Source: Chalara sp. BL73 (lineage: Eukaryota > Ascomycota > Leotiomycetes > Helotiales). From it: DNA of 64,000 nucleotides. Below the pieces are notes generated by a model. That model made no database searches. It worked only from the letters and a program-made list of their open reading frames with translations, and had not been told where the DNA came from. This document shows positions 22,067 through 32,000 of this stretch, one piece after another; positions within the stretch are counted from its first letter, which is position 1; each line of letters opens with the position of its first letter. The stretch spans positions 1,736,001 through 1,800,000 of the forward strand of contig CAKJVC010000006.1 in the NCBI GenBank assembly GCA_918026815.1, read 5' to 3'. Position numbers and translations under genes: made by a program.

Positions 22067-24052
22067 CTAAAGAAGGTCTTTGTATTCCACCTCTAGAGTT
22101 GCTACAATGTTGACATATACTGCTTTCCGAAGTCGTTCGTTCTGCAAGTTTCCATCATCATCGTAAAATGATTGGGGATAAAGACACGAGCGAATCGCCT
22201 TCTTCCAATTTGGACGTAGGTCGTCAATAATCTCGTCAAATAGTCGGGTCGCAGCCCTAACAATTGTATTGGGATCTTTTTCTCCACTAGGTGCGTGATC
22301 TTCTGGTCTTATGTCCAGGAGTTTCCATTGATGAATCTCGAGTAGCAAAATACCTAGCCTGAGGAGACTTGCATTTGGATGTTCGCAATCGATTGCTCGA
22401 GGGTCTGTGTTAGATTCAACTTGCTCGAATCGGGTAGAGATATAGGGCCTTTGAAAGTCTACACAATCTTTTGCGGACTTGAAGAACGATATGTGCGATC
22501 CATCCCACTCGGTGGCGAGCCATGGACCTTCGGAGAGTTGGAGGACAGTATGAGATAAGGTGACAGCTAGACAAGTCTTGTTTACTAAGGTCCATTTGGA
22601 CGATTGCATTTCTTCTTTCAGCGATACGCTGAGTCTGGCATCAATGCGCTTTCTCTCCGGGTTGACCCGCCATAGCCTCTTGTCATCGTATAACAGCATT
22701 CTTAGGCAGCTCTGGTAGCACCCACGAGCCAAAAGATCGTTGAACAGTAGGGATAGGCATTCGACTTGCTCGCGGGTTAAGGATCTTTGGTCTTTGACTC
22801 CCAATAATGGTGACCTGTCAAGAGCGAGTGAATGAGTATGGAAGCGCTTGCAATTTAAGATTATCCTTACATGGTTGCTTTGCATTGTATCACGCTCTCC
22901 TGCCATATACACGAGGTTACGTTCGTCAGATCTACTTGCCTGATGGAGAAGAGTACATCAAAGCTGAGATCACCCGTATCCGACGAATTAAAGTCACGAT
23001 ACAAACAGAGCCTTACTTCCTGGAGCACTGCTGACGCTTCATGTGGGTTTTCTTTGCAGCAACATTTCCAACAGCGAGATAAAACGTCATGAAGGATGCG
23101 GGCCATCTTCTGCAGTCTTGTCGATGGTGTCTTGAGGCGTAGACGAGGGCTTTTGTATTCAGCAGACGATGTTCTCTTGAAGAGTTCCGAGAGCCTTTTG
23201 TTATGCTTTACGATACTGTTGCGCAGCCCTCGCCGTTTATCCTCATGGGTGAAGTGTTTGATGCGGTGCCATAGCTTCGTGGTATCGTATTTGGTCCCGC
23301 GCGACGATTCGAGTTTCTCGCTAAGAGTGCCTGCTTCTCGCTGAATAGGCTAGCAATATGGATTAGTCACTTGAGTGATAGTGAGAGGATGGAGGGGCAA
23401 GCAGCCTTCTAGTATATTCGCAGAGTGAAAATCGCAGCTTACCGAGCTACTCTTTTGTGCAAGCAGTGGCCCATCAAGCCTAACAAGTGCAAACAACGCT
23501 TCGGCAATCTTCTTTAAACTGTCGTAGAAGATCTCACTGCCCCGTCCATCGAATCTGTCGTTCAAGGCCACTGCTACTCTCGGGTCTTCCCATTCATTTA
23601 AATCAACGTTATTCTCGCTTAACGACTCTTTGAGGGGGTCGGGGAGATCAAGACTGTCGACTAACTTCCAGAGAGTGTCCGTCAACCAGAACCTAAGTGT
23701 TGCTCAAACGTTAGTACTGTGTCTGTGACTTAGGACGTATACTTTGCGAACAAATGTCATTGTTTGCAGAGTTGACAGCTGTCTAGTTTAAGCAGCATGC
23801 TTGTAGGACAAAGCCGTTAGCTCGTGGAAGGATTGACTTTGCAGAGGCTGGTAGAAATAGGCCCTAGTCTATGGCCAGGTCTTCATACACTTCACCGCGA
23901 ATATCTGAGAAGAACTCGCTAATGCGATCGTTCGTGTCCTTAGGCCGCAGTTCTTTCAGGGTGCGGACACCCTCGCAGTAGTGCTCAGCAGCTGATATGA
24001 ACAATGGAAGCAACGCTAGTGCCAACCCGGCAGCTTCAATGCCAGTCAACAT
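22067..24052 (-). CDS. DUF7580-type protein, paired with NLR gene
   Basis: Four exons read leftwards join in frame: 24052-23889, 23692-23443, 23340-22871, 22814-22067, giving 543 aa. Introns have standard ends (GTATGA, GTAAGC and GTAAGG donors; TAG or CAG acceptors). The N-terminus (GIEAAGLALALLPLFISAAEHY) is the amphipathic start seen in many fungal cell-death-associated proteins. A charged helical middle and a C-terminal half (PWLATEWDGSHISFF, then LLRLGILLLEIHQW) are those of the DUF7580 family, which has no established biochemical role. No frame break is seen. The gene is head to head with the NLR gene at 24254, with 201 bp between start codons, so the two may be co-regulated. The family call rests on memory of its pattern; the function is inferred only from context. 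Confidence 0.8.
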
Positions 24053-24253
24053 AGTTACAGACAAAAGTAAAAGTCGGAAGAACTGAGGATGATGGAACAA
24101 ATGTCTGATGCTGGCGGAAACAGTACGAACACGTCACCATCAGCCTCCTTACTAAAAGGGTAAAGTGGGGTAAAGGTTATCAGCCCTACCAAAAGATCGA
24201 AGGCGACAAGATTTCTACTGTAACATTTATTCTTAAGACTCTTCACTTGCCTC
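24053..24253. promoter_or_regulatory. Shared divergent promoter region
   Basis: The 201 bp between the ATG of the DUF7580 gene (minus) and that of the NLR gene (plus) must hold both promoters. I see no clear TATA box. The arrangement itself is the main evidence. Confidence 0.55.
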
Positions 24254-27200
24254 ATGGATCCTATGACTAATAACAGCATACATAGTAGCGCGCAAGCCTG
24301 TCGCCTGCGTTTCAAAGAAGTTATAGCTCAGCTCCAGCCTGGGATACGAAGCAGCGATCAAATCCACACCGAAGGAGACCTGCGCGTTGACTTCGAGGAC
24401 CAGCTCGCTCGATTCAACATGTGGACAGCAAATATTGGCGTATTTGCTACCGACCAAGCGTCTCTAGATTACCGACTTAGAGACAGCCAGAATGTGGCCC
24501 TGATGATCATCGATTTGTTAGATAGTCTAAAGAGCAAGCTTCAGCGAGGTACGCATGTGCTGGTCAAAATTCTCAGATATGACTCCCTATTGATAGCACA
24601 CACAGCTATCCGGGCTTATACCGACATCGATTCGCCATGCAATCAGGTAGCTCCTCTGGAGTTATCTCCAGAGGATGCATTGAACCGCGCCAGAACGCCG
24701 TCCGCCTCGTCTACTTCGTCTAGCCTCTCATCCAGTTTCAATATGTTGGAAGACACTTCACCGCTCTACCGGATCTCACGAGAGATTACAGATGCGGTCA
24801 GCCTACTTCATCGTATATCGATGACGATACGCCAATCCAGCACCCAGCAACGAAAAGCCAAGGCTGAGAAGTTTGTCTTGCGCAATGAAGATGGCGAAGA
24901 TATCCGTTCTGCTACGAAGCAATATTTTTTGAATGTAGTGAAAGGAAAACATTTGAACGCGGGTAGAAGGTTGTCGCAGCCAGTGGAATCTATGCAAAAA
25001 GTGTCAGGACCCGACTTCTCAGATACTTGGTTACATTTACGACTCGCAAGCAGTATTCTTCAGCGGAAGGGACGATTGGCGTACCAGAAACTGCATCAAC
25101 AACATCAAGCACGCGACCTGACTTCAGAAGGTTCGGTTGCAGACCAGCAAGGATATACGCAGTCGGCGAGAACTCTTATCCCCGGCTCAACACACCCAAC
25201 CTTCCGAGACGGACCATCTGCTGCATCTACTGGCAAAGGTGGTTTACTCCACGGGGACCGGCAATACGCAGCAACGGCGACGACCTTTGATCAAGCTAAA
25301 TTCCAGTTCAATCCCAATGCTCCTCCCACAGCCTCTATAACAAGTAGGTCGAATATTCGGACAAGAAGCGCTGATCTTCCACCGGCGCCACGAGTGTCGG
25401 GGAAGACAACAGAAATTCAGTGTGGGTATTGCGGTTTGATGCTGAAAGTCAAGTTTGGAAAGGTGAAGGGCTGGAGGTATGCTCAGATTTCATCATCTTC
25501 CAATGACGCTACGAAGAGACGTTGTCTACCAGACTTTTGCAATAGAAATCCCATCAGATCTATTGTGGCTAATTAACTTCAGCGAGCATATCATCAACGA
25601 CCTAGAGCCATACGTCTGCTTGTTCGAGGATTGCAGTGTACCAGATCAGCTTTACGGATCAGTCGACGCTTGGTATGATCATATGCAGGAGCATGTTCCC
25701 GTACAATGGCAGTGTAATGCAACTGGATGCTTTGGCCGTGTCTTCTACTGCCAGGATAAATTTGAAGGCCATATGCGTAGTCACCATCCAAATGACCATA
25801 CCATAGTGCAGCTTGCGAGACTATCTCGAACGAGTGGCCAAAGACCAACAGAGATATTTCAGAATTGCCCTATCTGCAATGAATACTCTCCATTTGTATA
25901 TCTGGATGAGTCGGACATACAGGCAGACTTGCAAAAGCACATCGCCGCGCACCTCGTGTCACTTGCCCAACTATGTCTTCCTCCCCTAGACACCGATGAT
26001 ACCGAGGTCCCATCAACAGACCAAGCGATGACTGAGGCTAGGAAAAGTGACAGGGACAACAACCTTGGAACATTGTCCTTGACTTTCGACGAGGACCCTC
26101 CGCAATTAAGGCTAGTGGATGAGGAATTTAATACAGAGAGGCAAGGTCTCTTTGAACCAGAATTTACGGAGGCTGCTGAACGGTGGGATCTATACTACAA
26201 CGCCGACGGCAATCATTCCCTCTTCTCTCCCCCCTACCCAGGCCATTTGGCGGATCCCAAACTGAAGTCTTTTGTCGCAGCCTTTAAATCCAGAAACATT
26301 GGCAAAGATGCTAATCCTTTGGCAACGAAAGAAAGCATAGATATGTTAAACCAGCGGCGGGATGATTACGACCGGCAAACCATTACGAATTGGCTTACCC
26401 CAAATGACTACGCACCTCTGCAGAACGACTTCATCAGTCGTCGACAGCCCGGAACCGGCCAATGGCTTCTAGACTCGGCAGAGTTTCAGGAGTGGCTGAA
26501 AACCACGCAGCGGACGTTGTTCTGTCCAGGGATTCCCGGAGCGGGAAAGACAGTCCTAACTTCGATTGTGATCGAAAACCTGCACGAACAGTTTCAGGAC
26601 GACCCGAGCATTAGTGTTGTATATGTTTACTGCAGCTTCCGGCGGCGAGATGAGCAGAAGGCCGAAGACCTCCTCGCGAGCCTGCTAAAGCAGCTAACTC
26701 ATGGCCAACCTTCTCTTCCAGATAGTGTGAAATCTCTCCATGACAGCCATAAGGACAAGCGGACGCGACCATCATTGGACGAAATTCGGAGAACTCTCCA
26801 GTCTGTAGCTGCGTTGTATTCCAGAGTCTTCATTATCGTTGATGCACTTGATGAATGCCAAATTTCCGATAGCTGTCGAAATATATTCTTATCAAGCCTC
26901 TTTAGCCTCCAGGCAAAGTGCGGGGCAAATCTCTTTGCCACTTCACGGCCAATATTAAGCATCGAAAAGGAGTTTGAGGGGGATTCAAAGCTAGAGATCC
27001 GTGCTAGCGAAGAAGATGTACGAAAATACGTAAATGGCCATTTGTTCCGGCTTCCAGGATTTGTGGCTCAGAGTCCTAAATTGCAAGAGGAGATCAAGAC
27101 GGACATTGCCAAGGCTGTAGATGGGATGTATGTGGTTTATTTCGAGCACTAATTGAATCACGCTAACTCTACTAGGTTTTTACTTGCACAGCTCTATCTC

Positions 27201-28475
27201 GAATCCTTAGTCGGGAAAAGATCGCCAAAAGCAGTCCAAATCGCTTTAAAGAATTTGCTCAAAGGACCTGCAGTATATGACCACGCATATAAAGATGCTA
27301 TGGAACGGATCAATGGCCAGATCGAAGACCAAAAAAACCTTGCTAAACAAGTTCTGTCATGGATCACCTGCGCAAAGAGACCACTTGCTGCAACCGAGCT
27401 TCAGCACGCGCTTGGAGTCGAAGTCGGCGAATCTGATCTCGACGAACTAAACTTTTCAGATATTGAAGACATAGTCTCTGTATGTGCTGGATTAGTCACA
27501 ATCGATGAGGAGAGCAGTATTATTCGATTAGTTCACTACACAACGCAGGAATACTTCGAGCGGACGCAAATACAATGGTTCCCCGATGCACAAACTAATA
27601 TCACGGCAATCTGTGTTACATACCTCTCATTCGACGAGTTCGAGAGTGGAATTTGCGAAAACGATCAGGAGTTTGAACAACGACTTCAATTTAATAAGCT
27701 ATACGACTACGCAGCACATAACTGGGGTCATCATGCTCGGGAGGCTTCGATTTCGTGTCAAGGTGTTATAGAATTTCTTCAGAAACAAGCCCAAGTCGAG
27801 GCATCAAGTCAAGCACTTATGGCTGCTAAGAGATGGCCAGGGTATGGAAAATACAGCCAAGAAGTTCCAAAGCAAATGACTGGCCTACACTTGGCAGCAT
27901 ACTTTGGAGTCGACACGGCAGTACAATTCTTAATCAGTAGCGACGGTCCTGATCCGGAAGACAGTTACGGTCGGACGCCGCTGTTATGGGCTGCAGAGGG
28001 GGGTCACGAGGCCGTGGTGAAGCTGCTGCTCAAAAGCAAGGCCGAGGTCGACTCGAAGGATAGATATAGTCAAACGCCGTTGCCGTTGGCTGCCAGGAAC
28101 GGGCACGAGGCTGTCGTCAAGCTGCTGCTCGAAAGCAAGGCCAATGTCGACTCGAAAGATAGTGATAGTGGTCAAACGCCGTTGTCGTTGGCTGCTGAGA
28201 ACGGGTACGTAGCCGTCGTCAAGCTGCTGCTCAAAAGCAAGGCCAATGTCGACTCGAAGGACAGTAATGGCCAGACACCGTTGTTGTTGGCTACCAGGAA
28301 CGGGCACGAGGCCGTCGTCAAGCTGCTGCTCGAAAGCAAGGCCAATGTCGACTCGAAGGATAGTAATGGCCAGACGCCGTTGTTGTTGGCTGCTAGGAAC
28401 GAGCACGTGGCCATCGTCAAGCTGCTGCTCGAAAGCAAGGCCAATGTCGACTCGAAAGATAGTGATAGTGGTTAA
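24254..28475 (+). CDS. NACHT-ankyrin NLR with C2H2-type region
   Basis: Three exons, 24254-25476, 25583-27127 and 27176-28475, give 1355 aa. Residues 1-400 form a helical, Ser-rich N-terminal region. A Cys/His-rich segment follows ([31 protein letters not shown]), like the zinc-finger region common in fungal NACHT proteins. The NACHT domain has Walker A GIPGAGKT at about 724-731 and Walker [12 protein letters not shown] at about 823-833. Ankyrin repeats begin at about 1157. NLRs of this kind act in non-self recognition and cell death, with the repeats as the binding surface. The stop at 28473 is TAA where the neighbouring repeats have CAA. The frame continues as ankyrin beyond it to about 28533, with a further TAG, so this allele is truncated by mutation. 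The protein may still work with fewer repeats. Confidence 0.85.
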
Positions 28476-28533
28476 ACTCCGTTGCCGTAGGCTGCTAAGA
28501 ACGGGCACGAGGCCATCGTCAAACTGCTATACA
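27970..28533 (+). repeat. Highly conserved ankyrin-coding tandem repeat
   Basis: Five full units of about 99-102 nt and a partial sixth begin near 27973, 28071, 28172, 28271, 28370 and 28472. The units from 28071 on are nearly identical in DNA (for example GTCAAGCTGCTGCTCGAAAG and GCCAATGTCGACTCGAA in each), including silent positions. This points to recent unit exchange, as in repeat domains of fungal incompatibility NLRs. The array ends abruptly at about 28533. Confidence 0.85.
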
Positions 28534-28864
28534 TATGTTATCCCAACGTTCCGGTTTGGGGCGCGCGGATTCGGGGCCAGTCACGTGATGGGTCCTGGGA
28601 AGCCTGTGGATCCGGGGACCCAGGGGAGGGTTCCAATACGTTGACACTCTAGTGTCAGAGGTACCACTATGTGTACCACCCATGGTACGTTTAGAATTTT
28701 TATTAGTCAGCCCTGCAAAACGTACCGGGAATTGCTACACCTACATAGTGGGTGCGGATACGGATACGCCGGGCGTATATGTACGCTGGGGCGTATATCT
28801 TACTAAGCACAACCCCTATTTCCCCTTTCGGCACCACCACTTTACAACTCCCAGTACTGAATTG
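28534..28864. other. Truncation junction and unassigned DNA
   Basis: At about 28533 ankyrin coding stops and GC-rich DNA begins (TGTTATCCCAACG, later CACGTGATGGG). A TTCCAATACNTNGAC segment resembles DNA near 3450. The stretch is probably an inserted repeat that cut the array. No gene is seen. Confidence 0.35.
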
Positions 28865-29072
28865 TGTAACAAACAGAGGGCAACAGGAAGGACTTTAGTA
28901 TCCTCGATAGTAATGTAGCAGCTGAAACTACGACAGCTTAAGTCATACGCCCTCGTAGTGGCTGCAAGCCTGTAGCCGCTGTAGCCGTGAGCCTGTGGCT
29001 GGCCATAGGCGGAGCGTGCCGCTTGCAGCCCTAAAAGTACTACAGCTGAAAAGCTTTCGGCTGGCTGTTACA
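28865..29072 (+). repeat. LTR, family G copy 1
   Basis: 208 nt starting TGTAACAAACAGAGGG and ending GGCTGGCTGTTACA, with the short unit GCCTGTAGCCGCTGTAGCC inside. It is related to 29166-29459 (reversed) and 50416-50875. No target duplication is seen (AATTG against CTTTC). Confidence 0.65.
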
Positions 29073-29165
29073 CTTTCAGACTGAATATTTCTTTAATTCG
29101 ATCAATTCAAGCTTTAATTAAGCGCAATATAGTATCAAAATATCAACAATATCAAAGTATAAAAT

Positions 29166-29459
29166 TGTAACAGCCAGAGCCGGTTAGAAACGGTTATCAT
29201 AGCAGCTACAGACATGCAGCTACAGCAGCCACAGGCATACAGCTACAGCAGGCATACAGCTACAGCAGGCATACAGCTACAGCATAGTTGAAAGGATATA
29301 AGGAATAGCTAGAGCTTTTAGGAGGAAGGCAAGCTTGAGTTTATCTGCTAGACGGACAAGCATACTTTTGATATCAATACATCACTATTTCTATTCTATT
29401 GTAGTCACGTGTCTTACCTGTTATATTGCAATCCCTCCTGTTGCCCTCTATTTGTTACA
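29166..29459 (-). repeat. Solo LTR, family G copy 2
   Basis: 294 nt, reversed relative to 50416-50875, running from TGTAACAGCCAGAGCC to CTCTATTTGTTACA. It contains four tandem AGCAGGCATACAGCTAC-type units. The flanks AAAAT and AAAAC differ at one base, so they are a probable target duplication. Confidence 0.75.
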
Positions 29460-29618
29460 AAAACTAAACATTAAATCTAAGTTACTATACAGCAACAGGT
29501 CGCGAAGCTAGCCTGAGCCACTTTTGGACTCGTCGATTCTTTATTAATTGTACAAATAACAATTTTAACTTCTGCTACTACATCCGCGCTACTGTCGCTT
29601 TTAGTAATTCTGGCGCTT

Positions 29619-30662
29619 TTAATAGTACTGACACAATTTCATTCTTCGTAATCTGTGTTGTGCTAGTGTCACGGCACGAGCTGTGGATCTACAGATACAG
29701 AGGGCAGCTGTGGTACTATACGAGAATCTATAGCTAAGGAAGGAAGAGGGAGCTCGAGGAGAGCGGGCTATATATACACGAGGCGCTCGGCGAGCTCGCC
29801 TAATATGGGTCACGTATGCTTGGGAGCACGCGACGTGACAGCTAGTTTGCATCACCAAAGCACTCGCTGGCTTAGGAGCATTGCTTATTCGCGCCATTTT
29901 GTTCGTTGGCTTTAGCGCCTCAAAAACAGCACTTTTGCGCTTTCGGCTCCGTCTCGCCGTCTTTGCAGCGTTTTCCTTTAGCTCGAGTGTACCACTTTTG
30001 CCCTTCCGACCACGTTTTCTTTTACTCTTGGCTGCTTGGGTAGACTTTTTTACAACACGCTTCGCTCGTGCTTCCTCGAAGTCCTTATAGCTCATGACTT
30101 TTGCCTTCTCTAGCACCAATAACTTGGTCGATCGTCGAACCTTGGCTTCGTTGTTGATTGTGGTAAAGAATTGAATTCGGTCCTCCTGGAAAATACTTTT
30201 AGCATCAGATTTTTGGAAAGCTTTGGCACATTTCTGCAAATGCCTTATTAGGTTCTGTTTGCTCGCTTTATCAAGGGTATAGGCATCCCGTTGGACAATT
30301 AAGGTTTGCAGCGACATAAAAGCTTCTGCTAACACTGGCGTCACAGGCGTTTGCTGTTCTACGTCTTGCCGACAAGACCCTACCTTCACTTTATCGGCTT
30401 TTGGAATAGCTGGTTCAGCCGGGAAAGTTGGCATACTTCTGAGCACTCTTTCTGGATTAAATAAGAACAAACCACTCGCAGCAAAACCAGCCTTAATATT
30501 CTTTGGCGTGAACGCTATCATTCTTGCAGAGCTGTATAAAAAAGTAAAATGTTCCTTGCCAATTGTATTTACACTTCCTTGCTCTAGTCGATCAACCTGG
30601 TCGCGATAGCATGCCTTTATAGCTCCATTATTACTGACATTACGCTCAGCACCGAGATTCAA
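29619..30662 (-). pseudogene. pogo/Fot1-type transposase C-terminal fragment
   Basis: A minus-strand frame open for 347 codons begins without an ATG. It carries the conserved tail of the pogo/Fot1 transposase: a YRDQVDRLEQG segment, TIGKEHFTFLYSSARMIAFTPKNIKAGFAASGLFLFNPERVL, then a long Lys/Arg-rich end. The DDE core that should precede it (to the right) is missing. The 174-bp solo LTR at 29667-29840 lies inside the frame near its end and adds foreign codons. It is a truncated and disrupted transposon, not a functional gene. Confidence 0.75.
29667..29840 (+). repeat. Solo LTR, family E copy 1, with target duplication
   Basis: 174 nt from TGTCACGGCACGAGC to GCGACGTGACA, flanked by GCTAG on both sides (29662-29666 and 29841-29845). 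It carries a CTATATATACACGAG promoter-like box. It is almost identical to the copies at 44356 (reversed) and 52840, which points to recent insertion. Confidence 0.9.
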
Positions 30663-30828
30663 TACTCAAAGTCTTATCCGCGAACTTGTGCTGGCAGTTT
30701 GATCCTTTCACAAGCGCTCTTACTTAATGTACTAAAGATTATTCAAAGTCTGTTATAAAACAACCACCAGCCAAAAGGGCCCAACCCAGCTCTGCATCTC
30801 TTTCCCCAATCAGAACTCCAGCGCCTCA
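30663..30828. other. Spacer
   Basis: Short AT-rich gap between the transposase fragment and the kinase relic. No feature seen. Confidence 0.3.
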
Positions 30829-31763
30829 TGGAAACTGAAGGAAGGTGCATTTTGCTCCTGTACAAGCAGGTTCTCCATGGGAATCATACCAAGAGAATTG
30901 GCGACTCGGACGGCACAATACAGTCACCGTGGCCTACAAGAAATCAAAACAAGACCACATGTATACCGTCAGAGGGATTTCTAAACCCCAGGCTAGGAGG
31001 AACCTCGAGATGATTTGTCAACTCCATCACAATAACCTTGTTCCTATTCATGAGGTTTTTGCATCCCAGCAAGGATTCTTTATCATATCCTCATATATGG
31101 ATATCTCTCTCGAACGGATCAATGGATCTCCCCGCTATCCCTGTGAACCCTAGTTAGCTGAGCTAAGCCGTGAGGTAAGTAGCATCGCTGATATGAGAGA
31201 ACATCCGCTAAAATTTTCAGATTCTTTACGGCATTTCTTACCTAGCCTCAGAGGGCAGGACGCACAGTAATATCAATTGTTCAAATATATTACTGTCTCT
31301 AAAGGACGTTAGTGGGGCCAAGATCAGTGAGGTCAAGATCAGTAGGTGACACATCCTTTCTCACTGCGACATTTCACTAAATCTACGATCTATAGCTGAT
31401 ATCGAATGTTGTAGCAAGAGTGCAAAGGGCGACGCAGGACTTATTGACAGTAAGGCGCTAGAAATTGTAATGATGAAGGTGATGGAAAAGGATAGCCAAC
31501 CAAAAGGGTCTTTCGGCTTACGGCATCCAGAACGTTGGTCAGAAGATGTAGTTGAATTCTTGTCCATGACGCAAGTCTCCACACCAGGAAAGATGGCCCA
31601 AGTAAGTCCATTCAAGCGATCAATCTACTATTTCTGACCTGTGCAGCACCAATTCGTGGCGAACTATAAGCAGCATGGGTCGCTCGTCCGATTGATTGCA
31701 TTCACCAACCTCGCGGCATTCGGTGGGTTTTACAACTACGACAAGTTAGCGGAGCTATTTTAG
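30829..31763 (+). pseudogene. Fungal pseudokinase-like gene relic
   Basis: Pieces of one protein kinase-like domain follow in order. They are an N-lobe start (NWRLGRHNTVTVAYKK), an alphaC and hinge part (LEMICQLHHNNLVPIHEVF, then FFIISSYMDISLERI) ending in a TAG near 31151, a C-lobe piece after a likely intron (GISYLAS, INCSNILLS), and an end segment (LRHPERWSEDVVEFLSMTQVS, then LVRLIAFTNLAA) to about 31763. The catalytic-loop segment reads as NCSNILL without the usual HRD Asp, as in a known group of fungal kinase-like proteins. Several stops and frame changes show it is dead. Confidence 0.6.
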
Positions 31764-32000
31764 GAAGTTAATTAATATAGTAGCATCGAGGTAAGCAGAC
31801 ACAGTGTCCCTGTCTCTGCCCCCGGTCTTTGCTCCTGATCTCCGGCCACTACCGAGGAGCCTCATCATCTGCTGATTGGGGAAACTTCAAATGTTGTATT
31901 CCTAGTCTCCCCAATCAAATTTCCAAATATCCCCTCCACTGCTCCTTTTTTGAGTCTGTGTCTGTTGATTTACTCTTTACTCACTTGAGTACCCTAGAAA
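31764..32000. promoter_or_regulatory. Probable upstream region of the MFS gene
   Basis: Pyrimidine-rich tracts (CTCCACTGCTCC, TTGATTTACTCTTTACTC) lie just before the ATG at 32001, as is common in fungal promoters. No specific site can be named. Confidence 0.35.

Noticed and set aside
27984..28508. Long minus-strand frame opposite the ankyrin repeats
   Set aside because: It is an antisense shadow: codon periodicity of the plus-strand repeats keeps the opposite strand open. The same applies to 44913-45446.
27970..28533. Regular 99-102-nt repeats as a possible CRISPR-like array
   Set aside because: The repeats are contiguous, without unique spacers, and encode ankyrin units in frame. The organism is a eukaryote.
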